Of a stretch of DNA of 53,981 nucleotides, positions 10,728 to 22,463 are shown piece after piece (positions within the stretch are counted from its first letter, which is position 1; each line of letters begins with the position of its first letter). Where the stretch lies: contig JBBHKE010000584.1 in NCBI GenBank assembly GCA_037447655.1, positions 346,029 through 400,009 on the forward strand. The letters run 5' to 3'. Below the pieces are notes generated by a model. That model worked only from the letters and a program-made list of their open reading frames with translations. It had not been told where the DNA came from and did no database searches. The DNA is from Zygnema cylindricum. Its lineage: Eukaryota > Streptophyta > Zygnematophyceae > Zygnematales > Zygnemataceae. The position numbers and the translations under genes are program-made.

Positions 10728-10743
10728 GGTTATGGGCCCACCC
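10728..10743 (+). promoter_or_regulatory. Primer-binding site (half initiator tRNA-Met) containing the gag ATG
   Basis: GGTTATGGGCCCACCC follows the LTR directly. Its first 15 bases are the complement of the initiator tRNA-Met anticodon stem-loop (GGTGGGCCCATAACC), not of the tRNA 3' end, so priming must use the 5' half-tRNA as in Drosophila copia and Ty5. ATG at 10732-10734 is the complement of anticodon CAU and starts the gag frame (Met-Gly-Pro-Pro-Ser). The context is G at -3 and G at +4. CACCC-TCTA-GGGTG forms a hairpin just downstream. Confidence 0.88.
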
Positions 10744-11861
10744 TCTAGGGTGCTCATATTCAATGGGACATGGTTCATCTACTAGGAGAGTACGATGACA
10801 GGTGCCCTATGTGAGAAATGATTTTGGGGAATAGTGAGTGGGTGAGTAAAGAGTCCATCGGGTTTGACTATCCCTCTAGGGTTTGGAGGAAACAGATTTG
10901 GTAGGAAACCAGATCCACCACCATCAGAGGACTCAAAAGAAAGAGGAAGCATCGTGGTGGAAAAAGGGAAAGAAAAGAAGAAAACCACACCTTTAGCAAC
11001 CCATTCTGTTTTCATGTCTCCGATTTCGAGGAATGAGGAGAATGACATCGATATTTGGGACTACAACAACATGGCGGCCAAGCATTTTATCCTCCGTCAT
11101 CTCACATAAGGACTCGCAGGTTCTCATTTACAAGTGGAAAAGGCGTCTGATATGTGGGATGCGCTTATAGATATGTACCGGAGCGGTAAGATTGAGGAAC
11201 AGAAGCTGGCAGAACAAAAGATCAATGGATACTTTCACAAAGGAGAGAAGATGCTCAATTTTTGCAATAAGCTGGCCATACTTTTCATGGAGGTAGAATG
11301 TGCCGAATAGTAGAAACTGAGAAAGCAAAGGTTCAATGCTTACTCATGAATCTACCTGATGAGTATGAGAACATTGTGAACCGGGTGCAGGATATGCCGG
11401 ACTCCACATAGATATGGAACTTGGTAGTTGGTATGATCCTCGTCCGAGAGAATACAATCGAAATCAGGAGGGGAGTTAAGAGTGGACAAGCCTTGGCAGC
11501 CGGAGCAAGTTGGAGAAACAAAGATTCACGAAAACCCATTGGAATTCATAGAGGGGAAGACCAGAACAATCAATCCGATGAGTCCGAAAAAAAAGGACCT
11601 AAGGGGCTTTGTCATTTTTGCAAGAAACCAGGGCATTACATGGCGGAATGTACCAAATTGACCGAGTTTCGGATAAAGGAGGGGGAGACCGAGGATCAGC
11701 CACGAGGAAAGAAAAATGCACTTGTCACACAGGTACTTGAGGAAGAATTCTATGAGGAGGACGACAAACTTTTTTTGGACGAGGAGTTGGAGGCAAAGAC
11801 TGAAGTCGAAATTCCACTGAAGCAGAAATGTGCTTTCGGTGGATTGAAAGGTGAAGGGGGT
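10732..11861 (+). pseudogene. gag: gag of element A (decayed)
   Basis: Copia-type Gag, the particle-forming and RNA-binding protein. The frame starts at the PBS ATG and reads MGPPSRVLIFNGTW, but stops twice within 35 codons (TAG in place of a Trp/Ser-type codon, TGA after CEK). The UBN2-like body continues with further stops and a frameshift near 11300 (LWxxLIxMYRSG, MLNFCNKLA, LPDEYENIVNRVQD motifs are visible). The C-terminal part is open from 11421 and contains the CCHC knuckle CHFCKKPGHYMAEC at about 11610-11651, then an acidic linker. The family and order are certain, but the gene is dead. Confidence 0.9.
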
Positions 11862-13562
11862 TGGATTGTGGACTCAGGGGCCTCCATGCACATGTGCAAG
11901 GATAAGCATCTGTTCACTAAGCTGAGAAAGATTCCTACAATAGAGATTGAATATGGGGATGGGAGGGTAGTTACCACTACGTATGTAGGATCGGTAGATG
12001 TGAAAGTCATAGTGGAAGGGAAAACCTCAATAGTTACATTCTCCGATGTATTGTTTATTCCTGGGTACAACAAAAACCTTATCTCTACATCTGTATTAGA
12101 TGATAAAGGTTTTGAAACTAGCACCTGAAAAGGAGTTTTTACAGCTAGCTTTGAGGAAGATGAGTATTTCACTGCTGAGAAAGGTAGCCATGTAATGTTC
12201 AAGCTTGCTTTAAGTAATGAAAAACTCAAACTTTACTATGCTGGTGTCAATTATATTATGTTGTGGCATAAGAGACTTGGGCATGTGAATCTAGAAAAGT
12301 TAAAAGAAATGAAAAAGTTGGGAGTAGTTGAAGGGATACGCTTTGGGGAAAATGAGAATGTGAGTGATTGCAGTGGGTGTGCTCAAGGTAAAGCACACAG
12401 ATTACCATGTCCAAAGGAAGCAACTTATAAAGGAGAAAAAGCTATTGATTTGGTACACACGGTCATTTGGGGACCGGCAAGAGTGCCATCACCCGGAGGC
12501 AAAAGATTTATACTAACTATTACTGATGATTGTTCCCGGTACTCTTGGGTATACTTTCTGAAAAACAAATCAGAAACTCCGGAGTATTTCAAACAATATA
12601 AGGCATGGGCCAAGAAACTTCACGAGACCCCAATAAAGAGAGTAAGAAGTGACAATGGAGGGGAATATACCTCCAATCAGTTTGAGGAGTTCTTAAGGGA
12701 GGATGGTGTTCAACATCAAAAGACAGTTCTAGAAAACCCGGAACATAATGGTGTTGCCGACAGATTGAATAGGACAGTGAATGATAGTGCCCGGAGTATG
12801 TTGTCTGATAAAAGGATAGGAAAAATATTTTGAGCCGAAGCTACAAATTGTGCTAATTATTTCAGAAACAGAGTACTAACTTCGGCGGTGAGAGGCCAAA
12901 CTCCATATGAGAAATGGACCGGCCGAAAACTAGATCTATCTCACTTAAAGGTTTTCGGTAGTAAAGTCTTCAGTTTAGATACAAATAAATCAAAGTGGAA
13001 ACTAGATCCTAAAGGGAAACCCGGATACTTGCTAGGATACGATGAGGATGTAAAAGGGTATAGAGTGTATGATCTAAAGAGAGAAGATATAATTTTAGTA
13101 AAACATCTGGTAGCTATAGATGAAAGGAAGTCGGTAGATCCGTTTAAATCCTCAAAGTCAGTAAGAATCAGATTTGAGTCAGACAATTCTGATGACTTTC
13201 ATCTTATTGACTATCCGGGTCTTCAAGAAGATGATATTCCTGCAGATTCAAAACAGACAGAAAAATACTTGAGCTTGGAAAAACGAATGACACAAGCGGA
13301 AGACGTGGTGGAAACGAATATGGTTCCGAGGGACAAGGGAGAAGCCGTGGTGATTCGAAAGAATCCACGAGAACCATCTATTCCGGCTGTAGACTTTGAG
13401 GGAGGGAGAAGAAGCAGCAAAAGGCTTCAAGAGAAACAAGTAAAGAACAAGGTAACTAAACTGTCTCACCCGGATGAACCTCAAACATATGAAGAGGGCA
13501 ATGAACTGTCCGGAAAGAAACCGGTGGAAGACGGCCATCAATCAAGAGATGGCTTCAATCAT
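11862..13562 (+). pseudogene. pol: Protease, GAG-pre-integrase and integrase of element A
   Basis: The protease motif WIVDSGAS starts at 11862 (Asp at 11871). A TGA at 12126 follows the protease. GAG-pre-integrase HKRLGHVNLEKL with CSGC is at about 12265-12390, and the integrase core runs to about 12830. The first catalytic Asp in the usual DIWGP context is Val (HTVIWGP, about 12460), the second is kept (SDNGGEY, about 12649), and the Glu of NGVAE is Asp. A TGA at 12831 interrupts the core before the C-terminal segment (TPYEKWTGRKLDLSHLKVFGS, 12900-12960). The linker to RT is open to 13571. This integrase could not work even if translated. Confidence 0.9.
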
Positions 13563-14336
13563 AGCGGATGATACATGGGAGTTGGTGGACTGCCCACAAG
13601 ATAGAAAACCAATTGGATTTAAGTGGGTTTTCAACTAAAACTAAATCCGGACAATACTATTGAGCGGTATAAGGCCTGGTTAGTGGCGAAAGGCTTTACT
13701 CAAAAAAAGGGAATAGACTACGAAGAGACCTTCGCTCTGGTAGTCATTATTCCCTCGGTCCGGATACTTCTCAGTCTGGCAGCTGTAGAAGACATGGAAG
13801 TAGACCAGATGGACATAAAGATAGCTTTCCTACGTGGAGAACTAGAGGAGGAGATCTTCATGCGACAGCCGGAAGGATTCGTGGAACAAGGAGAGCAAAG
13901 TAAGGTATGCCGGCTGATCAAATCTCTCTATAGTTTGAATCAGGCGCCCAGACAATGGAACAAGAAACTTGATAAGTTCCTTACCGGTCTAGGATACATC
14001 CGCATCAGTTTAGATCATTCAATTTATGTTTTTGAAGATGAGGAAGGTGCCATCTTTATTGCAATTTACGTTGATGATCTTCTTGTTCTAAGTAAGTCAT
14101 TAAAGAAAATTAAAAAACTAAAAACAGATCAAAAGGGAAGATTCGAAATGAAAGATATGGGGGAGGGTAGATATATTCTGGGAATACAAGTAGAGAGAGA
14201 TAAAAAAAAAAGAATAATTAGACTAACTCAAAAAAGAGGCAATTGGAAACATGCTGGAAAAATTTCAGATGAACAAAGCCAACAGTTGCATAACTCCCAT
14301 GGATCTAAAGAAGGGAAGGAGACATCTTTATTCTAG
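13563..14336 (+). pseudogene. pol: Reverse transcriptase of element A
   Basis: Copia RT in order: a WELVDCP motif near 13575, KARLVAKGFTQK-type segment (here Trp for Arg, 13655-13705), IKIAFLRGELEEEIFMRQPEGF (13815-13885), KSLYSLNQAPRQWN (about 13921-13960), and the catalytic YVDDLLV at about 14066. A frameshift separates the integrase linker from RT near 13620, and another after 14270 disrupts the thumb. The YVDD aspartates are intact. The downstream RNase H frame starts after further damage. Confidence 0.9.
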
Positions 14337-14815
14337 ATGATGAACTAGGTCTAGAAGAAATGAAGTTTATGCAGACTATTCCATAAAGACAAGTACTGGG
14401 CAGTCTGATTTATTTTATGAATTGTACCAGACCGGATTTGGCAGCAGCTGTAGGAGTGCTAAGTAGGAGTTTGAATGCTCCTCCCAAAAAGGATTGGGAA
14501 GCAGCTAAAAGGGTCCTCAGATATCTCATAGGAACTAGGGATCTATGGTTGCATCTGGGTGGGGAAAACACGAACATCACCACTTGGAGTGATGCCAGCT
14601 ATGGGGATGCTCCGATGCGAAGATGTACACCTGGATATGTGTTGTATGTGGGGAATGGTGCTTGTTGCTGGAGCAGTAAGCAGCAAAAGGCCATTGCTCA
14701 ATCTACCATGGAGGCAGAGTATTGGCATCTTGCTCTGGTGTGAAGGAATTCATGTAGGTCAAATCCTTGCTTGGTGAATTGGGGCATCAGAAGAGTGGAA
14801 TACAGAAAATATTCT
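14337..14815 (+). pseudogene. pol: RNase H of element A, 5' part
   Basis: Copia RNase H with MNCTRPDLAAAVGVLSR (14417 on), WSDASYGD, the SSKQQKAIAQSTMEAEY motif (about 14680-14720) and VKSLLGEL after a frameshift. The first acidic residues (SDAS, MEAEY) are present. The frame is cut at 14815, where the LTR of B begins after target ATTCT. The reading resumes at 28389. Confidence 0.9.
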
Positions 14816-15453
14816 TGCAACTCTGAGACCTCCAAAATTCCTCAAAATGCATAGCTTGCAAGAAGCCACTAAGATAACCCTGACCTCTTCGTGTTTCAAG
14901 AAGAATAACTACCACTTTGGCAGACAAAATCTTTGACCATCTGCAACCCTGTAAAGCCAAGACTCCCCTGAGTCGATAGCAAAAAGAATCTTTGAATTTG
15001 CTCCCTTGAGCAGTAAGATATGGAGGGTCAATGTTGACCTTTTGTAGAGAAGCTCTATGGGAGAGAGGGTCCTATCTACCAAATTTTTCTAAGTCCTATC
15101 TCTCTCTAAAACTCTATCTACAGACATACGACACTAATCATATTACTGTACCGTACAGAAAGGTACAGCTGCCGGTGTACTTTATGTACAAACATTGTAC
15201 GACATGACCAAAATGTTGACACGTGTCTTATCTGGATTCGTTTCTGTAATCCTTGGAGATGCCAAAATCTAATGTCGTGGTACCACGTGTTATCCGATGT
15301 GGCGGCGACCATAAACTGCCGAAATATTCTTCCGTTAGTGACTGCAACAAGTGTGGGAGTTGGAGAGAGAAGTTAGAGACAGACTGCCTTGGCTTCTTTT
15401 TCTGCACTTTATTTTAGACCTAGAAAATACTAAAAGAACCATCAATTTCTACA
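14816..15453 (-). repeat. 3' LTR of element B, internally deleted
   Basis: Read on the minus strand it starts TGTAGAAATTGATGG (15453) and ends at 14816 (TGCAACTC on the plus strand). The polypurine tract, CTAGAAAATAAAGGGAG on the minus strand, abuts it at 15454-15470. Compared with the 5' LTR (27341-28388) about 410 bp of U3 are missing at 15333-15340, where TCTTCCG runs straight into TTAGTGACTGC. The lost part contains the T-arm-like hairpin region. Confidence 0.92.
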
Positions 15454-15466
15454 CTCCCTTTATTTT

Positions 15467-17000
15467 CTAGTCACTCTTTAAATTCAGACCAAACTTCTCC
15501 TTGCAAAAAATTAGCTTAGGGGAAGGCACAGGTTTGGTCATGATATTTGTTACCATCTTGCTATCTTGTCGGTACTCTAAACTGATTATTTTGTTTTCTA
15601 CTTTCTCTCTAACAAAGTTTAGTCTAATGTCCATGTGTTTGGCTTTAAAATGATATTTAGGATTGGCAAAAATTGCGATCGCTGCCTGATTATCACAAAA
15701 AATTTTCAACACACCACTCTTAAGGTGACCTAGCTCACCAAGCAAAGACTTGACCCACATCAATTCTTTTACAACAGAGTAAGAGGCCATATACTCAGCC
15801 TTCATGGTGGACTGACCAATAACCTTTTGCTGTTTGCTACTCCAATAGCAAGCCCCATCACCCACATATAATACATATCCAGAAGTACATCTCCTCATCG
15901 GAGCATTACCATAACTGGCATCACTCCAACTAGTGATGTCAGTATTCTCCCCACCCAAATGCAACCATAGATCCCTAGTTCCTATCAAATATCTAAGGAC
16001 TCTCTTAGCTGCCTCCCAATCATTCTTAGTGGGAGCATTTAAACTTCTACTCAGCACTCCTACAGCTGCAGCTAAATCCGGCCGAGTACGATTCATAAAA
16101 TAGATTAGCCTTCCCATTACTTGCCTGTAAGGAATAGTTTGCATGAACTTCTATTCTTCAGGACTTAATTCCTCGTCTAAGACTATGACTCCTTTTCCTC
16201 ACTCCCCTCACTTCCCTTCTTTAACTCCATTGGAGTTATACAACGATTAGCTTTATCTATCTGACATTTTTCCAGCATGTTCCCTATTGCTTCCTTTTAA
16301 GTCAATCTTATAATCTTTCTTTCTCGGTCTCTTTCTACTTGAATTCCCAAAATATATTTTGCTTCCCCCATATCCTTCATTTCAAAAATTCCCGTAAGAT
16401 TGGTTTTTAGTTTATTAATTTTTTCCATTGATTTATTTAAAACAAGCAAATCATCAACATAAATTGCAATAAATATAGCACCTAACATCTTCAAAAACAT
16501 AGATTGAGTGATACGAGCCGATCCTGATATACCCCAGACCGGTAAGAAACTCATCAAGCTTCTTATTCTATTGTCGAGGCGCCTGTTTCAAACCATAAAG
16601 AGATTTAATCAGCCGGCATACCTTACTCTCCTCTACTTCTTCCACACATCTTTCGGGTTGTCGCATAAAAAACTCCTTTTCCAATTCTCCATGCAAAAAG
16701 GCTGTCTTGATGTCCATCTGGTGCACCTTGATGTCTTCCGCAGCTGCCAGAGTGAGAAGTATGCGGACGGAGGGAAACCTGACGACCGTGGCAAAGGTTT
16801 CCTCGTAGTCGATTCCTTCTTTCTGTGTAAATCCTTTTGCCACTTATGGAGCTTTGTAATGCTCAATGGTGTTATTTGGGTTTAGTTTAAATTTGAAAAC
16901 CCACTTATAACCAATTGGTTCTCGGTTAGGTGGACAATCTACCAGCTCCCAAGTATCGGCTGCCATAGTTGAGGCCATTTCCTCATTGATGGCAGTCTTC
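15467..17000 (-). pseudogene. pol: RT and RNase H of element B
   Basis: RNase H is one open segment, 15467-16144 (MNRTRPDLAAAVGVLSR, WSDASYG, STMKAEYMAS, CDNQAAIA, HIDIR-type HMDIRLNFVREKVE), ending in the family tail SPKLIFCKEKFGLNLKSD. RT lies at 16297-16990 in two frames: AIYVDDLLV (about 16440-16460), KSLYGLKQAPRQ, MRQPE and LVAKGFTQKEGIDYEETFA. Stops and frameshifts separate the parts (about 16145-16200, 16557). Catalytic YVDD and the RNase H acidic residues are kept. Confidence 0.9.
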
Positions 17001-18670
17001 CACCGGTTCCTTTCTCGACAATTAATCGCCTCTCCATAACTTTGAGGTTCATCTTGATGAGATAGTTTTGTTTCCTTTTTATTAACCTATTTTTCTTGCA
17101 ATCTTTTACTACTTCTCCTTCCCCCCTCAAAATCTGTGGCCGGAATAGATGGTTCTCGTGGGTTCTTTCGAACAATCTCGACTTCTCCCATATCCTTTGA
17201 TTTAGAATCAATTTCCACCATGTCTTCCGCTTCGGGTGGAGTTTTCACTGGGGTTTCCGCAACCGAGTCGTTTTCGGTCTGATTTGTACCTGGAAGAATG
17301 TCATCTTCTCTAAAACTTGGATAGTTAGGAAGCTCAAAGTCATCGGAATTTTCTGACTCAAATCTGATTTTTATTGACTTTGTATACTTGAAGGGATCCA
17401 TAGACTTTCCTTCATCCATAACTACTAGATGCTTTACTAAGATTATATCTTCCATTTTTAGATCATAAACACTATATCTTTTAACATCCTCATCATATCC
17501 TAATAAGTATCCCGATTTTCCTTTAGGATCTAGCTGTAATTAGACTGATCTGTATCTAGACTGAATACTTGACTGCCGAAAAACCTTTAAGTGAGATATG
17601 TCTGGTTTCCGGCCAGTCCATCTCTCATAAGGCGTTTGATCTTATATTGCTGAAGTAGGAACTCTATTTCTGAGGTAATTAGCATAGTTCATTGCTTCTG
17701 CCCAAAACCTTTTTCCTATCTTCTTATCCGACAGCATACTTCTAGCATTATCACTTAGTGTCCTATTTAATCTTTCAGCTACCCCATTCTGTTTCGGGTT
17801 TCGTGGAACTGTCTTTTGGTGTTGGACTCCATCTTCCCTCAGAAAATCCTCAAACTGGTTAGAAGTATACTCTCCACCATTGTCACTCTTTACTCTCTTG
17901 ATTGGAGTTTCATGGAGTTTTTCGCTCCATGCTTTATATTGTCTAAAACAATCTTGAGCTTCTGACATGTTTTTCAAAAAATACACCCCGGAATATCGAG
18001 ACCAATCATTAGTGATAGTCATCATAAATCTCTTCCCCCCCTGGTGAGGGCACTTTGGCCGGTCCCCAAATATCTGTGTGTACTAAATCTAAATTTTTTT
18101 CTCCCCTATAGGTGGATATTTTGGGAAAGGGTAATCTGTGTGGTTTACCTTGATCACATCCACTACAATCACTTAGATTCTCACTCTCACTGAACTGAAT
18201 TCGTTCCACCACTCCCATCTTTTTCATCTCTCTTAGCTTATCTAGATTCACATGCCCAAGCCTCTTATGCCACATCATTATATCATGAACACCAGCATAA
18301 TAAAGTTTCTTTTTTTCATTGTTTAAAATCAGCCTAAACATCCTTTGGCTACCTTTTACAGCCATGAAATAAACTTCCTCCTCAAAACTAGCATACAGTC
18401 TCCTTTCTTACTGCTAGTATCAAAACCCTTATCATCTAATACAGACGTAGAGATGAGATTTTTGTTCAGCTCCGGAATAAACAATACATTGGAGAATGTA
18501 CCTATGGATGTCTTTCCTTCTACTAAAACTTTCAGATCTACAGATCCTACAAGAGTATTAGTGACTATCCTCCCATCCCCGTACTCTATCTCTATGGTGG
18601 GAATCTTTCTTATCTTAGTGAACATGTGTTTATCCTTACACATGTGCATGGAGACACCTCAATCTACAAT
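17001..18670 (-). pseudogene. pol: Protease, GAG-pre-integrase and integrase of element B
   Basis: On the minus strand from 18670: protease MHMCKDKHMF after the DSG region, then MAVKGSQRMFRLILNNEKK and the HKRLGHVNLDKL..CSGC zinc region (18009-18365), DIWGP (about 18075), SDNGGEY (about 17870) and NGVAERLNRT (about 17780). All three integrase acidic residues are therefore present. The integrase C-terminus and linker follow (17087-17640, frameshifted near 17540 and 17640). The Trp codon before the protease IVDSG is TAG (18671-18673). Confidence 0.9.
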
Positions 18671-19605
18671 CTAGCCTGCTTCACCTTTCAATCCACCGAA
18701 AGCACATTTCTGCTTTCGTGGAATTTCTACCTCGTTTGTCGCTTCCAACTCCTCATCTAATAGGAGCTCATCGTCCTCGTCTTCGGATTCCACCTCATGT
18801 ACCTGTGTCACAAAGGCCTTTTTCTTTCCTCTCCAGGTTCCACCAGCCCCTCCTTTAACCGAAGCTCGGTTAGCTTAGTGCACTCCACCATATAGTGCCC
18901 TGGTTTCTTACAGAAATGACATAAACCTTAGGGAGCCCTTTGTCCAAACTTGTCGGTCTGATTTTTCTGCTCCCTCCCTCCGTAATTTCTGACCGGTCTT
19001 CGAGAATCCTTGTTCCTCCAATCGGTCCCAGCTGCCAAAGCTTGCCCACCCTTTCCTCCCCTTCAGATCTCAATCATATCCTCCCGAACGAGAATCATTC
19101 TTACCACTGAGTTCCATATCCACCTTAAGTCCGCCAAGTCCTGCACACGGTTAACTATGTTTCTCGAACTTATCGGGTAACTTCATCAATAAGTAGTTAA
19201 CCTTTTTTTTTCACTAAAGTCTTTTCTAGCACTCTCTAGCTCCATGAAAAGTGTAGCAAGCTCATTGCAAAAATCCAAAATCTTCCCCCCTTTGTATACA
19301 TACTCCTTAACTTTCTGATCAGCCAACTGTTGTTGCTGAATCGTACCACTTCGGTACATCTCTATGAAAGCCATCCAAAGATCGGATGCCCTTTCTACTT
19401 GCAAATGAGGACATGCAAGTCCATGAGTAAGATGGCGGAGGATGAAGTGCTTTGCGACCATATTGTTGAAGTCCCAGGTATCAGTATCATTCTCCTCGTT
19501 CCTCGGAATAGGTGACATGAATGGCAAACCAGTTGCTATTGGTGTGGTTGTCTCCTTTTGCGTTCCTTTGTCCACCACCTCCTCTTCTTTTGACTCATCC
19601 GTTGA
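18671..19605 (-). pseudogene. gag: gag of element B, middle and 3' part
   Basis: From the C insertion at 19605 the frame reads TSSTDESKEEEVV, then FMSPIPRNEENDTDTWDFNNM, LRHLTHGLACPHLQVERASDLW, EMYRSGTIQQQQLADQKVKEYVYKGGK and LATLFMELE, the UBN2-type Gag body. It runs open to about 19186; after a frameshift the CCHC region follows near 18890-18930. The N-terminal coding lies beyond C at 27153-27336. Confidence 0.88.
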
Positions 19606-19610
19606 AGATG

Positions 19611-20674
19611 TGAAACTTTGAGACCTCCATAAGTCCTCAGAGTGAACAGCTTCTAAGAAGCCTCTAGGATAACTATGAACCCTTTGTGTTTCAGCAAGAA
19701 CAACTCCCACCTTAGCAGACAAAAACCTGATCAACTTAACCCTTGTGAAGGCAAGACTCCCCTGAGTCTATAGCAAAAAGAATCTCTGAATTTGCTCCCC
19801 TGAGCAGTAAGTTATAGAGGGTCAAAGTTGACCTTTTGTATAGAAGCTCTCTATGAGAGAGGGTCCTATTTGCTAATTTTTCTAAGTCTTATCTCTCTCA
19901 CAGACTCTATTTACTGATGTACGGAGCCAATCAGATTACACTTCCGTACAAAAAAGTACAGTTGCAGGTGTACTTTCTGTACGAACATTGTACGACATGG
20001 CCTAAATGTCGTCAGGTGGTATATCCGAATTGCTCCCTTGATCCTCGGAGATGCCGCGATCCAATGTCATTCAGCCACGTGTCATCCGATGTGGAATTGA
20101 CCAAAACCGCCGAAATCCTCTTCCGCGATCTCGGCGTTTAATTCCGGCAGTCCCTTTAAATTCACATTTAATCGTAGCCGTAATAAATACATACGCGGTA
20201 TTCGTTTCGCTTAAGAAATAAATGCGCGGTATTCGTTTCTTATCCGTACTGTAATCCGTACTTTACATTAATGGATCTATGTCTCCCGTAAACAGTTGCA
20301 GTTAAATGAATAATCCTATGTGTTAATGTTTAAATAAATATCAAACCATATAGTACGTATGACTCGGTCTAGACTTAACGACGAAGGCTACCGCCTACCG
20401 GCAACTTACCGTCCGACAGGTACCAGGATCAAATCTTGGAGGCATCATATACTCTTTTAGTAAAAAAACCCGTAATGGTAAGTAAACTAATATTTATATC
20501 CCATAAACCTCTAAATAGCCTAGGTAGCCATGGCTCTAGCTTCCTCTCCAATTTCTCAGTGACTGCGACAAGTTTGAGAATTGGAGAGAGAAGTTAGAGG
20601 TAGACTGCCTCAGCTTCTTTCTATATTTCTATTTAGACCTAGAAAATACTTTAAAAGGAGCATTAATTTCTACT
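19611..20674 (-). repeat. 3' LTR of element C
   Basis: 1,064 bp, matching the 5' LTR of C and solo LTR K. On the plus strand it begins TGAAACTTTGAGACC; the inner end is TTCTACT, so the terminal base differs from the usual TTCTACA. A T-arm-like segment lies near 20415-20440 without a long enclosing stem. A degenerate TATA, the TATA-adjacent dyad and parts of the hairpin array (19740-19835) are visible. Confidence 0.93.
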
Positions 20675-21411
20675 CTCCCCTTATTTTCTAGTCAATCTTT
20701 AATTTCAGACCACCCTTCTCCCTGCAAAAAATTAGTTTAAGGGAAGACACAAGTTTGGTCATCATATCTGCTACCATCTCACTATCTGGTCGGTACTCTA
20801 AACTAATTATTTTGTTTTATACTTTCTCTCTATTAAAGCTGAGTCTAATGTCCATGTGTTTTGCTTTAAAATGATATTTTGGATTGGCAGAAATAGCGAT
20901 TGCTGCCTGATTATCAAAAAATGTTTTTTGCACACCACTCTTAAGGTGACCTAGCTCACTAAGCAAAGACTTGACCCACATCAATTCTTTTACAGCAGAG
21001 CAAGAGGCCATATACTTAGCATCCATGGTGGAGGGAGCAATAACTTTTTGCTGTTTGCTTCTCTAACAACAAGCCCCATCACCCACATATAATACATATC
21101 CTGAAGTGCATCTCCTCATCGAAGCATCACCATAACTGGCATCACTCCAAGTAGTGATGTCAGTATTATCCCCACCCAAATGCAACCATAAATCCCTAGT
21201 TCCTATCAAATATCTAAGGACTCTCTTAGCTGCCACCCTATCCCTCTTAGTGGGAGCATTTAGACTTTCTACTCAGCACTCCTTCAGCTGCAGCTAAATC
21301 CGGCCGGGTACAATTCATAAAATAGATTAGACTTCCCACTACTTGCCTGTAAAGAATAGTCTGCATGAACTTCTGTTCTTCAGGAGATAATTCCTCGTCT
21401 AAGACTATGAC
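20675..21411 (-). pseudogene. pol: RNase H of element C
   Basis: Minus-strand RNase H from MQTILYRQVVGSLIYFMNCTRPDLAAAEGVLSR (about 21360) to HMDIRLSFNREKV (about 20820). Two damaged sites break the frame: near 21260, where a one-base change splits the LSRSLNAPT-type segment, and near 21060, where TAG replaces a Trp codon. The CDNQAAIA motif has Phe for Cys. S is inserted just upstream, at the spacer between RT and RNase H (TCCTT). Confidence 0.88.
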
Positions 21412-21416
21412 TCCTT

Positions 21417-22463
21417 TGCAATTCTGTGTCCTCCATTGGACCACAGAATATAGGAAGCCTCTAGATAGTATTTAACTAACCCACTTTAAGCCACAACCAC
21501 TGCTGCCCAAGAAGGCAAACTGACAATTTGACTGCACCCCTGTGTAGCCTGGACTCCCCTGAGTCCGTAGAAAAAAGAATCACTGAAAACGGCCAACCAG
21601 GCGATAAGTTATAGGGTGGCAAAGATGCCAATTTATACAAACTCTCTGAGAGAGAGGACTATCTACCTAAATTTTCCTAAGTCCTAGTTTTTCCTAATTC
21701 CCTCTCACAGCTCCTATCTACTGCCTGTACGAACCAATCACAAAACTGTATAGTACTAGAAAGTACTACTGCCGATGTACCTTCTGTACGGCCTCTGTAC
21801 GACAAGGCCATAAGTGGACGCGTGTATACTTTCCACTCATCCGTACGTTCCTCGGAATTCCCGCGACCGAATGATGTCTCCCCACGTGGCGCCAGGTGAT
21901 GCCACGTCACTAAATGCCAAAGTGACCACTCCGGGATTTCGGCGATGATGTGCGCCGTTGGATTATATGCGAAACGTAATCTTGGCCGGAATAAATACTT
22001 GCGCGATATTTGTTCCGATGTAGAAATAAAATGCGTGGTATCCGTTTTGAATTAGCGTCGTACGACGTACTTTATAAAACTGTATATATGTACGCCGTAA
22101 ACAGTTTTAGTTAAATGAACTTTATCCTTTCGAACTAAATATATATCTATCACATACCATAGCACTTAGCATTGGTCCTAGTCTATTAGGATAAAGCTGA
22201 CCGCTACCGGTCGATTTGACGAACCGCAGGTACCGGGATCAAATCTCTGGTCCGTCAAGTATATTTTTAGTAACCTACTAAAAATAGCTGTCTGTTGAAC
22301 TAAGGCAGCCATGGATCAACCTCTCTCTCTTTCCTTCAGTGACTACAGCAAATATGGGGGCTAGAGAGCGGAGGTGGAGGCAGGCTGTCCGTCCTTTTCT
22401 TTTTCCTTTTATAAAAACATATTTAAACCTAGAAAATACTCTAGAAATCTATAAATTTCAACA
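21417..22463 (-). mobile_element. Solo LTR S, a diverged family inside element C
   Basis: 1,047 bp bounded by a perfect TCCTT duplication (21412-21416 and 22464-22468); removing it restores the C reading as seen in E. It belongs to an LTR family different from A/B/C/E, nearer F and H in its end (CTGTGTCCTCCATTGG). It keeps the shared architecture: U3 hairpin TTGACGAACC/GGTCCGTCAA (22216-22225 / 22249-22258), CACGTGG near 21883, CGTAC cluster near 21785-21805, dyad TGGCA/TGCCA (21617-21630) and hairpins at 21532-21547 and 21551-21566. Confidence 0.95.

Noticed and set aside
11750-12229. 159-codon minus-strand frame opposite A protease
   Set aside because: It is the antisense shadow of the gag-protease frame; the same shadow appears opposite B, C and H.
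21417-22463. Solo LTR S read as part of the RNase H/RT spacer of C
   Set aside because: Perfect TCCTT duplication and restoration of the uninterrupted sequence seen in E show that it is an insertion.
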